Shown: positions 1-5,947 of the stretch, in pieces | Layout: each line of letters opens with the position of its first letter | How positions within the stretch are numbered: position 1 is the stretch's first letter | Origin: Bifidobacterium breve | GTDB lineage: Bacteria > Actinomycetota > Acidimicrobiia > Acidimicrobiales > Ilumatobacteraceae | Direction of reading: 5' to 3' | Assembly: GCA_943325425.2 (NCBI GenBank) | Contig: CALPPJ020000096.1 | Span: 1-5,947 of the forward strand | DNA length: 5,947 nt | Notes under the pieces: model-generated | What the model saw: the letters and a program-made list of their open reading frames with translations, nothing else | Told to the model about the DNA's origin: nothing | The model's database searches: none | Made by a program: the position numbers and the translations under genes

Positions 1-984
1 AATCCCGGTGTTCGATTTCCAACATCGGTACTTGCGCGCCCAAACATTCGTGCTGAGCGAAACGCTGATACAAGAATTGTGACGAGTTGGTTTTCTTCAG
101 ACGCCACGGCCCAGCGTTTTCTGGCAGGGAACAAGAATGATCCTTTTCGAATTGAGGTGAACCCTGAATACATCGGGTACTCATACCCACAAGATCTGTT
201 TGAAAGTGTCTCGCAAGATAGCGAATACCTTCCACGGCAGGGTCAGCGAAACGTTGCATTGCGACTTTTCTACGGTGTCAAACCGACGGGTACTTTGCGT
301 GAAAACACTTCAACGACGGGTGTTGTCGGCGTGATGGATTTACCAACGGCTCGTCGATTTGGCCTAAAAATCGCCAAGATCGTAAATCCAAATGGCACGG
401 TCGTGGAAGCTAGCGATGAAGCAATTCTTAAAGGTGTCGCTGATATGGATATCAGCGCCGACGGGGTATACATACCCGATCCGACTCCAGAAGATATGAA
501 CGCGTACCCACTCGCAAAAGTTGAATATGCCTTGGTTCCAAAAACATTTCCTACTCAAACCAAACTAGACAAGGTACTCCGACTATTAAATTACGGACTC
601 AACGAAGGTCAAACTTCATTGCCGTCAGGATATGTTGCTCTACCTGAGGCATTGAAGACTTCGGGAATTTCGGCGATTGCCAATGTCGCAATTCCGACAA
701 CCACAACTGCAGTGATCACAATGACTGTCGCTCCGAAAAAGAGATATGTTCCACCAGCTACAACACTGGCCCCAGAGACGACTACGACTACAACCTCGAC
801 TACAACTACAACTCCAACAACGACGACGACAACGCTGGCACCAATTACGGTCCCAGAGGCAACGAGTGACCTGCCGGGATCAGGCTCATCAAAGTCGGGG
901 ATGTTGTACACAGGCTTGATTGGACTTTCTGGAGCAGCATTAGTAGGCACTGTCAAGCCTCGCAAGAAAGTTGCCAAGGCATGA
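1..984 (+). CDS. PstS-like solute-binding protein, C-terminal part, with Thr-rich stalk and LPGSG sorting tail (5' partial)
   Basis: The frame is open from base 1 with no stop, so the gene begins upstream. The GTG at 79 lies inside a continuous coding stretch (upstream codons read NPGVRFPTSVLARPNIRAER) and is unlikely to be the true start. 327 codons are visible. Codons about 100-235 resemble the C-terminal lobe of PstS-type (PBP2 fold) phosphate-binding proteins: a GVVGVMDLPTA segment, then IVNPNGTVVEAS, then YPLAKVEYALVPK, then a helix ending in GQ and GYVALPEAL, which matches the usual GYVPLP ending of PstS. After this come a Pro/Thr linker, a run of Thr codons (778-834), LPGSG (871-885), a hydrophobic segment and the basic end KPRKKVAKA. 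The product is therefore probably exported and held at the cell surface. The ligand cannot be read from this fragment; phosphate is only a family-based guess. The stop overlaps the next start (ATGA), which suggests coupled translation with the sortase-like gene. Confidence 0.78.
   Translation, partial: NPGVRFPTSVLARPNIRAERNADTRIVTSWFSSDATAQRFLAGNKNDPFRIEVNPEYIGYSYPQDLFESVSQDSEYLPRQGQRNVALRLFYGVKPTGTLRENTSTTGVVGVMDLPTARRFGLKIAKIVNPNGTVVEASDEAILKGVADMDISADGVYIPDPTPEDMNAYPLAKVEYALVPKTFPTQTKLDKVLRLLNYGLNEGQTSLPSGYVALPEALKTSGISAIANVAIPTTTTAVITMTVAPKKRYVPPATTLAPETTTTTTSTTTTTPTTTTTTLAPITVPEATSDLPGSGSSKSGMLYTGLIGLSGAALVGTVKPRKKVAKA
778..834 (+). repeat. ACN-codon low-complexity tract encoding a poly-Thr stalk
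   Basis: Nineteen codons, almost all ACN, encode six Thr, Ser, five Thr, Pro and six Thr. The tract lies between the binding domain and the sorting tail of the first gene and probably forms an extended, possibly glycosylated, wall-spanning stalk. The third bases vary (acg, act, aca, acc), so it is not a perfect microsatellite, but length variation between strains would be plausible. Confidence 0.85.
871..981 (+). other. LPGSG cell-wall-sorting-like C-terminal signal
   Basis: The last 37 codons of the first gene encode LPGSG, a short Ser/Lys spacer, a hydrophobic stretch (MLYTGLIGLSGAALVGTV) and the basic tail KPRKKVAKA. This is the three-part layout of LPxTG sortase substrates, with Ser in place of Thr at the fourth position. 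The hydrophobic stretch is rich in Gly and Ala and only about 18 residues long, which is normal for such signals. Whether any sortase cleaves an LPGSG motif in this organism is inference. Confidence 0.65.
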
Positions 985-1823
985 AAACACTTTCAATAAC
1001 TCACGAAATGCGTCAGAAGGTTCGTTGGGGATCTGGTGTTCTATTAGTTCTGATATTGGGGCTTTTTGTTTACGCGAAAGTCTTTACGCCGATGTCTGAA
1101 GATCGAGCTCAAGCCCTTTTGGAAAAGGGATTTGCGCCAGCTCTCCTGAACGGTGTCGCACCAGTTGGTTATCCGATTGAGAGTGGCACGCCGATTGCGA
1201 TCATTGAGATAGACGACATCAACCTTCGTCGAGTGGTCGTAGAAGGAACTAAAGCTGAAGATCTTTCTAAGGGTCCGGGGCACCTCGTCGGTTCAGCGCT
1301 ACCCGGCCAGCCAGGAACATCAGCAATTTTGGGTCGCTCGAGTCGGTATGGGTCGGCTTTCTCTCGTATTGATGAACTTAAGTCGGGTCAAGAGATAGCA
1401 GTCACGACAGCGCAGGGTGTACATACCTATGAAGTTGTGGACTCAACCGTGCGTTCGGCAAATGATTCGGCGGCATTTACAGGTGAACGAAATATGTTGT
1501 TGCTGGTAACCGGTGTTGGTGGGGCCTCGCCAGATCAGCGTTTAGTTGTTCGTGCTCTTCTCACTTCTCCAGTTTTTCCAGCTGGCGCAGCAGCGACTGA
1601 GGTGCAAACAACAACTGCCGAATTGGGCTTAGAAGGTTCGACGCAGTCGCCGATGCAGCTTGCAATATGGTTGTTTTTGTTGTTCAGTTTGTTGATTTCT
1701 CTGATTCCACTCACAGAAAAAATCGGTAAGCGCGTCGCTTGGTTGATCGCTATTCCGCTTCTCGCGGTAGCCCTTTTTCAAGTATGGCAGCACGCGACGT
1801 TGATGTATCCAAGTATCGGATAA
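981..1823 (+). CDS. Sortase-fold membrane protein lacking catalytic His and Cys (pseudo-sortase)
   Basis: 280 residues. An N-terminal membrane segment (about 17-36) is followed by an extracytoplasmic sortase domain (about 68-195) and two C-terminal membrane segments (about 224-245 and 252-270). The domain carries the class-E/D-like framework: IAIIEIDDINLRRVVVEG, then GPGHLVGSALPGQPG (98-112), then a GTSAILG-RSSRYGSAF stretch, then RIDELKSGQEI. In active sortases the segment after GQPG reads like AGHRTTYG; here it reads LGRSSRYG, putting Arg119 (CGC) where the catalytic His should be. The usual LxLxTC strand is LLLVTG, putting Gly178 (GGT) at the Cys nucleophile. The catalytic-type Arg is kept (Arg187 in QRLVVRAL). 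The frame is intact and full length, so this is not an ordinary decayed gene. The ATG overlaps the previous stop (ATGA). No good Shine-Dalgarno sits at the usual distance (only a weak AAGAAAG at 964-970), so translation probably depends on coupling. Fold assignment is strong; loss of transpeptidase activity is inferred from the missing residues. Confidence 0.85.
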   Translation: MKTLSITHEMRQKVRWGSGVLLVLILGLFVYAKVFTPMSEDRAQALLEKGFAPALLNGVAPVGYPIESGTPIAIIEIDDINLRRVVVEGTKAEDLSKGPGHLVGSALPGQPGTSAILGRSSRYGSAFSRIDELKSGQEIAVTTAQGVHTYEVVDSTVRSANDSAAFTGERNMLLLVTGVGGASPDQRLVVRALLTSPVFPAGAAATEVQTTTAELGLEGSTQSPMQLAIWLFLLFSLLISLIPLTEKIGKRVAWLIAIPLLAVALFQVWQHATLMYPSIG

Positions 1824-1940
1824 CGAAGTTCTAAGTCGTTAGTTACTGTTCACCTTGTCGTTACCCACTACTGACTTCGCATTCACCTAGCCCGAGCAGT
1901 ATTCGTTCGTTAACCCGAACTCTCGCATAAGGAGAAAACT
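1824..1940 (+). other. Intergenic region upstream of the secreted PstS-like gene
   Basis: This 117-bp gap is the only sizeable one in the window and is the natural place for a promoter for the downstream pair of genes. No convincing -35/-10 pair could be found. A small inverted repeat (GTTCG at 1905-1909 and CGAAC at 1916-1920, six-base loop) is present but has no T-run, so it is not a clear terminator. The gap ends in a good ribosome binding site. Confidence 0.5.
1929..1934 (+). promoter_or_regulatory. Ribosome binding site AAGGAG supporting a GTG start
   Basis: AAGGAG lies six bases before the GTG at 1941. With the signal peptide that begins exactly there, it fixes GTG as the start of the 529-residue protein. 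Confidence 0.85.
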
Positions 1941-3530
1941 GTGAAGAAGTTGTCAATGGTGGCGCTCAGCGTTGCCTCACTCGCTGGAATGCTTGCCGTT
2001 CCGAGCCAAGTGCACGCCGGTGCCGATGCTACGAACAGCGACATAATTGGAATTACTGGTTCGGATACCACGTATTTCGTAATGAATGCGCTATCCGACG
2101 CGCATAACCTCAGCGCTCGCTATAACCCCAACGGTGACAAGGCTGTCAACATTCCACCTTTGGTAAGCGCTAACGCAAGTGTTGAAGCCGGCGAAGCGGT
2201 TGCAACGACACCCAAGGCTTGGTTGAAGAAAGCCCGTCTCGCATGGCCAGGCGGAGTTGTCCTTCCGGCTGACTCAAACTGCACAACTCAGTATGTGTTT
2301 GGTGGCCTTGGATCGGTTGATGCGAACATCGATGGTGACGTGACCGACGGCGGAGATTCCTCATCAACGCCCGTTGAGTCAGTACCGGGAGCCGCAGGTG
2401 GTGGATCTGCTCAAGTACGTCTCGGCGTTATTCCGCCGAACGGTTCTGGTGATGGTCAGAAAGCCATTTCTGGCAGCTCTGCAGTTAACGGCACGACCTA
2501 CAACAATGTTGGTAACGATTTCTCTTGTTTCGACATTGGACGTTCGTCGTCCTACCCGAGTTCAGGTGTCGGAACTCTGTACGAAGCTTGGGCCTTTGCT
2601 CTTGACGCGATCGGTTGGAACTATTTCCCCGGCAATACGAACCCCGCAGTATCAAATGGTTTGACCACTGCAGATATGAACAAGATTTATCAGTGCGCTA
2701 CGGAGTCGGTTGACGTAAATGGAGACCGCGATTATTTCGACACGGGTGACATGTTGGACGGCTATCCAAAGATCCGCTATTGGAATCAACTCACTGCAGA
2801 TAGTGACGTCGACGAAGAACCGGCCAAGATTGCGGCCTACCGCATTCAGCCAGGTTCGGGAACTGGCAAAGACGTCGCATCGGTTTTCTTTGGGCGTAGC
2901 GACGGAATTGATTCCCAGGTACTTCAGGGTTGCGAAGGTTATTCAGGTAAAGACACCGACTCAAATCCCGCAACAAAGTTTGAATTCCCAATCGTTCAAG
3001 AACACGACTGCCGAAATGTCTCGACAGTTGACAAGCCGAATGCGATCTGTTTCTACGGTTACAGCCGCTGGGTTTTGCAGGCTCGTGCGCTTGAAACCGA
3101 TAAGCGCAACGGAGCAATTTTCGGAAAGTATGGCGCAACTTCTAGTGATGTGAAGCGCCCATCATTCAGCACAATCAATGACAGCCAGACTCGTTACATC
3201 GGAACTCGTTGGATCTACAACTTGCTTCCATTGAATGCTGGAGCGGCTGTTGGCCGTACGAATGACGCCACTCGATTTGTTGGTGTTTCGTTGCAGCCAG
3301 CTGGTTGTGCAGACGGAAATGAAAGTGGAGCCGACGACTGCAATTTTGACGGAGATACATCCGATTCTGAAGTCACCGTTGGTGGAGTCGCTGGATTTGT
3401 ATGTGGTGATCCTCTCGCTCGACGAATTATCGCTTCGTACGGTTTCAAGCCGATTTCCTACGGTCCCACCGATGCGAACAACGCCGATTATGGCCAGTCC
3501 AACTGTCGACGTAATCGCACCGGCTTCTGA
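1941..3530 (+). CDS. Secreted PstS-like (PBP2-type) binding protein with three acidic Ca-loop-like motifs
   Basis: 529 residues, GTG start chosen from the AAGGAG site and a classic signal peptide (MKK, hydrophobic core, VHA cleavage near residue 26). PstS-like landmarks appear in order: GITGSDTTYFVM (37-48, like the GAGATF ligand loop), GSGDGQKAI (168-176, like GSSGG), DIGRSSSYP (198-206, like DFGASDAP) and RIQPGSGTGKD (301-311, like the SGT loop). The Asp of the PstS 'SD' pair that contacts phosphate aligns with Ser203, so the ligand may not be phosphate. The protein is longer than typical PstS (about 320-370 residues). Part of the extra length carries three loops of the form DxNxDxDxxD (127-136, 258-267, 466-475), which look like calcium-binding loops. 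Ten Cys (114, 196, 252, 331, 357, 370, 456, 467, 488, 522) suggest disulfides in an exported protein. There is no sorting signal or C-terminal membrane segment. No transporter permease or ATPase gene lies nearby, so a surface or sensory role is as plausible as uptake. The next gene starts 31 bp downstream and is probably co-transcribed. Confidence 0.8.
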   Translation: MKKLSMVALSVASLAGMLAVPSQVHAGADATNSDIIGITGSDTTYFVMNALSDAHNLSARYNPNGDKAVNIPPLVSANASVEAGEAVATTPKAWLKKARLAWPGGVVLPADSNCTTQYVFGGLGSVDANIDGDVTDGGDSSSTPVESVPGAAGGGSAQVRLGVIPPNGSGDGQKAISGSSAVNGTTYNNVGNDFSCFDIGRSSSYPSSGVGTLYEAWAFALDAIGWNYFPGNTNPAVSNGLTTADMNKIYQCATESVDVNGDRDYFDTGDMLDGYPKIRYWNQLTADSDVDEEPAKIAAYRIQPGSGTGKDVASVFFGRSDGIDSQVLQGCEGYSGKDTDSNPATKFEFPIVQEHDCRNVSTVDKPNAICFYGYSRWVLQARALETDKRNGAIFGKYGATSSDVKRPSFSTINDSQTRYIGTRWIYNLLPLNAGAAVGRTNDATRFVGVSLQPAGCADGNESGADDCNFDGDTSDSEVTVGGVAGFVCGDPLARRIIASYGFKPISYGPTDANNADYGQSNCRRNRTGF

Positions 3531-3549
3531 GTCGACAACTAACTAGAAC

Positions 3550-3554
3550 GAGGA
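3550..3554 (+). promoter_or_regulatory. Ribosome binding site GAGGA for the propeller-repeat gene
   Basis: GAGGA lies seven bases before the ATG at 3562, in the 31-bp gap after the preceding stop. No terminator-like hairpin or promoter is visible in that gap, which favours co-transcription. Confidence 0.75.
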
Positions 3555-3561
3555 CAAACTT

Positions 3562-5947
3562 ATGAAAAAACTTTCACTCTGCGCCTTGTCGGCGTTGGTG
3601 AGTTCGGGATTGGCACTGGGGCTTAGCCCCCAGTTGCCAGCCTCGGCGGCCACGCCCGCAAATGCCACACTCGTCGCGACTGGAATTGCCGGTAGCGCTA
3701 ACTCGGGTGTTGGTGATTCAGGATTAGGTCAAGCTTGGGGCGTGAACACCACTTTGGTGGGCTCGACTCGCTGGACAGTTTTTGAATCATCGGCCAGCAA
3801 CCTGGTTATTGACGACACCAACAACGCTTCAGACATTTTCGTTACCGACGGAACCACTGTGACACGACTTTCGGTCAGTGCCACTGGCACTGAAGGGAGC
3901 AACTTCACTAACAGTTACGACCCAACAATTTGTGCAAGCGGACGCAAAGTTGTGTTCACCACCGAAAACGAATGGGACGTCACTGACGCGAATGGCGCCG
4001 AAGACGTATACGTCGTTGACCGCGATGCTGATGAAGACGGAATATTCGATGAATTCATCGAATTGGGTTCGGTCACAACATCACTTGTGAGTCAGTCATA
4101 CAACGCAGACACTGGTGAATATGACATCTCGTACCTCGGTGCCAACTCAGGTGTGATCAGCGATGATTGCAGCAAGGTTGCATTCGTAACCGACATGGAC
4201 TTCACGATGGACGACCTCAACTTTGGTCCTGACGTGTACGTGCGTGACCTCGCTGCAGAGATGACACCATTGACGTGGGCTACGCAATACGCAACCAACG
4301 GAGCAGCTGGTGGCGGGTACCTGCCCGCAATCTCGGCTGACGGGTCAAAAGTTGTCGTGGCAACTGAATCTACTGACTTGGTGAGCGATTCTGGGACCGT
4401 TGGCGGTTTGGTGCTTCGTGCAGCTGGCGCTGGAAGCTACGTCACGCAAACGCCTGCTGGCGATGCGTCAACAGGAACACTTGCAGACAGCGAGCGTCCA
4501 GCCTCTATGACGCCAGATGCGAAATGCATTGCATTCAAGGCCGACCGTGGTTACGACCTTTTGGCAGGTAACGCAGGAGCTGCACAAGGAATTTACCTGT
4601 GGAATAACACCACCGGAACTCCAGTTGTGTCACTCGTAAGCAAGGATTCTGCCGGTGTTTCAGCAACATCTGCTGCAAACCCTCGAATCTCTGATGACTG
4701 CCGATTCGTCGCTTACCAGTCAAGCGATGAGTTCTTGTCTAATGATGACAACAACTCAAAGGTGGATGTGTTCTTGTATGACACGGTCGAAAACACGACT
4801 GACATCATTTCAACTAACGCGGTCGGAGCAAGTGCCGATGGCGATAGCAGTGTTGCTGCTCTTGACTGGGATGCAGATACCAACTCAGGTGTCGTGATGA
4901 TCATGTCAAGTGCATCAAATATTCGTGGTACAGCAGGTGGTAACTCGGTGATCGACTTGTTCTCGGTTCCGTTTACTGTTGAGTCAGACCCGGAACCAAA
5001 TGTGGGTGGTTTGACCGCCTTGGGTTCACCCGTGCGTTTGTTGAATACCCGGACTTCAGGAACCAAAGTTGGGGCACTTGATGGAAACGGTGCTGCTTAC
5101 GAGCTGACCGTTGCCGGACAGAGTGGAATTCCGGCTAATGATGTCGTTGCTGTAGCAATGAACGTGACTGTTGTTGATGGTGAAGCGGGCAATGCTGGTG
5201 GATACGTCACGGTGTACCCGTGCGGCACTCGTCCTGATTCATCGAACCTCAACTTTGTGAATGGTCAGACGGTTCCGAACGCAGTCATCGCGCCGGTGTC
5301 GTTGGCTGGAAAAGTGTGCTTCTACGTGTACGGCAAGGCCCACTTGTTGGCTGACGTTTCTGGCTACTTCACTGCAGGTTTCACATCACTGTCGGCACCA
5401 ACTCGTTTGTTGAATACTCGTATTTCTGGAGTCAAGGTTGGTAAGACCGATGGCACTGGTACGGCTTACGAGTTAACGGTTGCCGGACAGAGTGGTTTGC
5501 CTGCTGCTGGCTCATTGAGCACAGTTGCCATGAACGTGACTGTTGTCGATGGTGAGGCTAACGATGCTGGTGGATACGTCACGGTGTACCCGTGTGGCAC
5601 TCGTCCTGATTCGTCGAACCTCAACTTTGTGAATGGACAGACGGTTCCGAACGCGGTCATTGCATCAGTTTCCTCAGAAGGAAAAGTTTGCTTCTACGTG
5701 TACGGCAAGGCCCACTTGTTGGCTGATGTTTCGGGTTACTTTGACAATTCATTGACTGCTCTTGCAGCACCAGTGCGTTTGTTGAACACTCGTACTTCAG
5801 GCATCAAAGTCGGCAAGACCGATGGAACTGGTGTGGCCTATGACCTCACCGTTGCTGGAGCGAGTGGATTGCCAGGTACTGGCATCACTTCAGTGGCACT
5901 CAACGTGACTGTTGTTGATGGAGAGGCTAACGATGCTGGTGGATACG
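3562..5947 (+). CDS. Secreted WD40/TolB-like beta-propeller protein with C-terminal RLLNTR/DVSGYF tandem repeats (3' partial)
   Basis: The frame is open from ATG 3562 to the window end (795 complete codons, no stop), so the 3' end lies outside. A signal peptide is clear (MKKLSLCALS, hydrophobic core, ASA near 27-29). Residues about 70-470 contain seven blade-like units with the pattern 'D-G/C-xKVxFxTxxxxL...DVYVxD', at about 70-96, 126-153, 203-229, 259-287, 318-347, 378-407 and 440-470. Examples are SASNLVIDDTNNASDIFVTD, SDDCSKVAFVTD and SDDCRFVAYQSSDEF. This is the PD40/TolB-type propeller seen in many secreted actinobacterial proteins. An acidic DxDxDGxxD loop (155-163) interrupts blade 2 and resembles a calcium site. 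From residue 492 on there are tandem units of 123-124 residues containing RLLNTR, NVTVVDGEA, GYVTVYPCGTRPDSSNLNF, VCFYVYGKAHLL and ADVSGYF. This module is common in actinobacterial exported proteins, but its function is not established to my knowledge. There are no visible catalytic residues. A role in surface adhesion or ligand binding is inference. Confidence 0.82.
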   Translation, partial: MKKLSLCALSALVSSGLALGLSPQLPASAATPANATLVATGIAGSANSGVGDSGLGQAWGVNTTLVGSTRWTVFESSASNLVIDDTNNASDIFVTDGTTVTRLSVSATGTEGSNFTNSYDPTICASGRKVVFTTENEWDVTDANGAEDVYVVDRDADEDGIFDEFIELGSVTTSLVSQSYNADTGEYDISYLGANSGVISDDCSKVAFVTDMDFTMDDLNFGPDVYVRDLAAEMTPLTWATQYATNGAAGGGYLPAISADGSKVVVATESTDLVSDSGTVGGLVLRAAGAGSYVTQTPAGDASTGTLADSERPASMTPDAKCIAFKADRGYDLLAGNAGAAQGIYLWNNTTGTPVVSLVSKDSAGVSATSAANPRISDDCRFVAYQSSDEFLSNDDNNSKVDVFLYDTVENTTDIISTNAVGASADGDSSVAALDWDADTNSGVVMIMSSASNIRGTAGGNSVIDLFSVPFTVESDPEPNVGGLTALGSPVRLLNTRTSGTKVGALDGNGAAYELTVAGQSGIPANDVVAVAMNVTVVDGEAGNAGGYVTVYPCGTRPDSSNLNFVNGQTVPNAVIAPVSLAGKVCFYVYGKAHLLADVSGYFTAGFTSLSAPTRLLNTRISGVKVGKTDGTGTAYELTVAGQSGLPAAGSLSTVAMNVTVVDGEANDAGGYVTVYPCGTRPDSSNLNFVNGQTVPNAVIASVSSEGKVCFYVYGKAHLLADVSGYFDNSLTALAAPVRLLNTRTSGIKVGKTDGTGVAYDLTVAGASGLPGTGITSVALNVTVVDGEANDAGGY
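5035..5947 (+). repeat. Tandem in-frame repeat array, units of 369-372 bp, at least 2.5 copies
   Basis: Units start at the CGTTTG of each RLLNTR: 5035, 5404 and 5776 (periods 369 and 372 bp, 123 and 124 codons). The third copy is cut by the window end. Copies 1 and 2 are nearly identical at DNA level over long stretches, for example an exact 38-bp match of 5317-5354 with 5689-5726. Over the GGYVTVYPCG to PNAVIA segment (5197 and 5569 onwards) the DNA differences are all synonymous. Each complete unit has two Cys, one in YPCG and one in VCFY. Confidence 0.93.

Noticed and set aside
609..977. 122-codon antisense open frame rich in Val
   Set aside because: It is the mirror of the Thr (ACN) tract, whose complement reads as Val codons, and of the sorting tail. 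The sense frame has clear domain homology, so this is a shadow.
1299..1316. LPGQPG in the sortase-like protein as a sorting motif
   Set aside because: This is the conserved loop preceding the catalytic His region in class D/E sortases. It is internal and not followed by a membrane segment and basic tail.
1905..1920. Inverted repeat GTTCG-N6-CGAAC as a possible terminator or operator
   Set aside because: The stem is only 5 bp with no following T-run, which is within chance expectation. It is mentioned only as part of the intergenic description.
2374..3153. Open frames of 96 and 144 codons on the + strand inside the PstS-like gene
   Set aside because: They lie in another frame of a well-supported gene, have no ribosome binding site and show no recognisable protein features.
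3878..5066. Several short frames on both strands inside the propeller gene
   Set aside because: The long frame from 3562 has a signal peptide, blades and repeats that account for the whole region. The short frames have no independent support.
5035..5947. Direct repeats as a CRISPR array or mobile-element ends
   Set aside because: Units are 369-372 bp, in frame, and encode a conserved protein module. There are no short repeats with unique spacers.

Overview
The window looks like a stretch of actinobacterial chromosome encoding exported and cell-surface proteins. The likely source is the class Acidimicrobiia, for example a freshwater or marine Ilumatobacter-like lineage. The clues are Thr-rich ACN-coded linkers, PstS-like secreted proteins with extra acidic loops, a class-E-like sortase fold, and a secreted beta-propeller fused to RLLNTR/DVSGYF repeats. 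GC content is moderate by eye. This placement is inference; no rRNA or other marker gene is present.

Layout: all four genes are on the + strand and fill almost the whole window. (1) Positions 1-984 are the 3' part of a gene whose start lies upstream. It encodes the C-terminal lobe of a PstS-like (PBP2-type) solute-binding protein, then a Thr-rich stalk, an LPGSG motif, a hydrophobic segment and a basic tail, which together form a sortase-type sorting signal. (2) Positions 981-1823 overlap gene 1 by ATGA and encode a membrane protein with an unmistakable sortase scaffold. Both the catalytic His and the catalytic Cys are replaced (Arg119 and Gly178), so it looks like a pseudo-sortase. (3) After a 117-bp gap, 1941-3530 encodes a secreted, cysteine-rich, PstS-like protein of 529 residues with three matching DxNxDxDxxD acidic loops. 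(4) Positions 3562 to the window end encode a secreted protein with an N-terminal seven-blade-like WD40/TolB-type propeller. It is followed by tandem repeats of about 123 residues that run off the window edge.

Taken together this reads as a surface-protein locus: a wall- or membrane-anchored binding protein translationally coupled to a catalytically dead sortase homologue, followed by a soluble binding protein and a large repeat-bearing propeller protein. No ABC permease or ATPase gene, no mobile element, no RNA gene and no CRISPR array is visible. The most unusual item is the pairing of an LPxTG-like substrate with a sortase that lacks its nucleophile and general acid.
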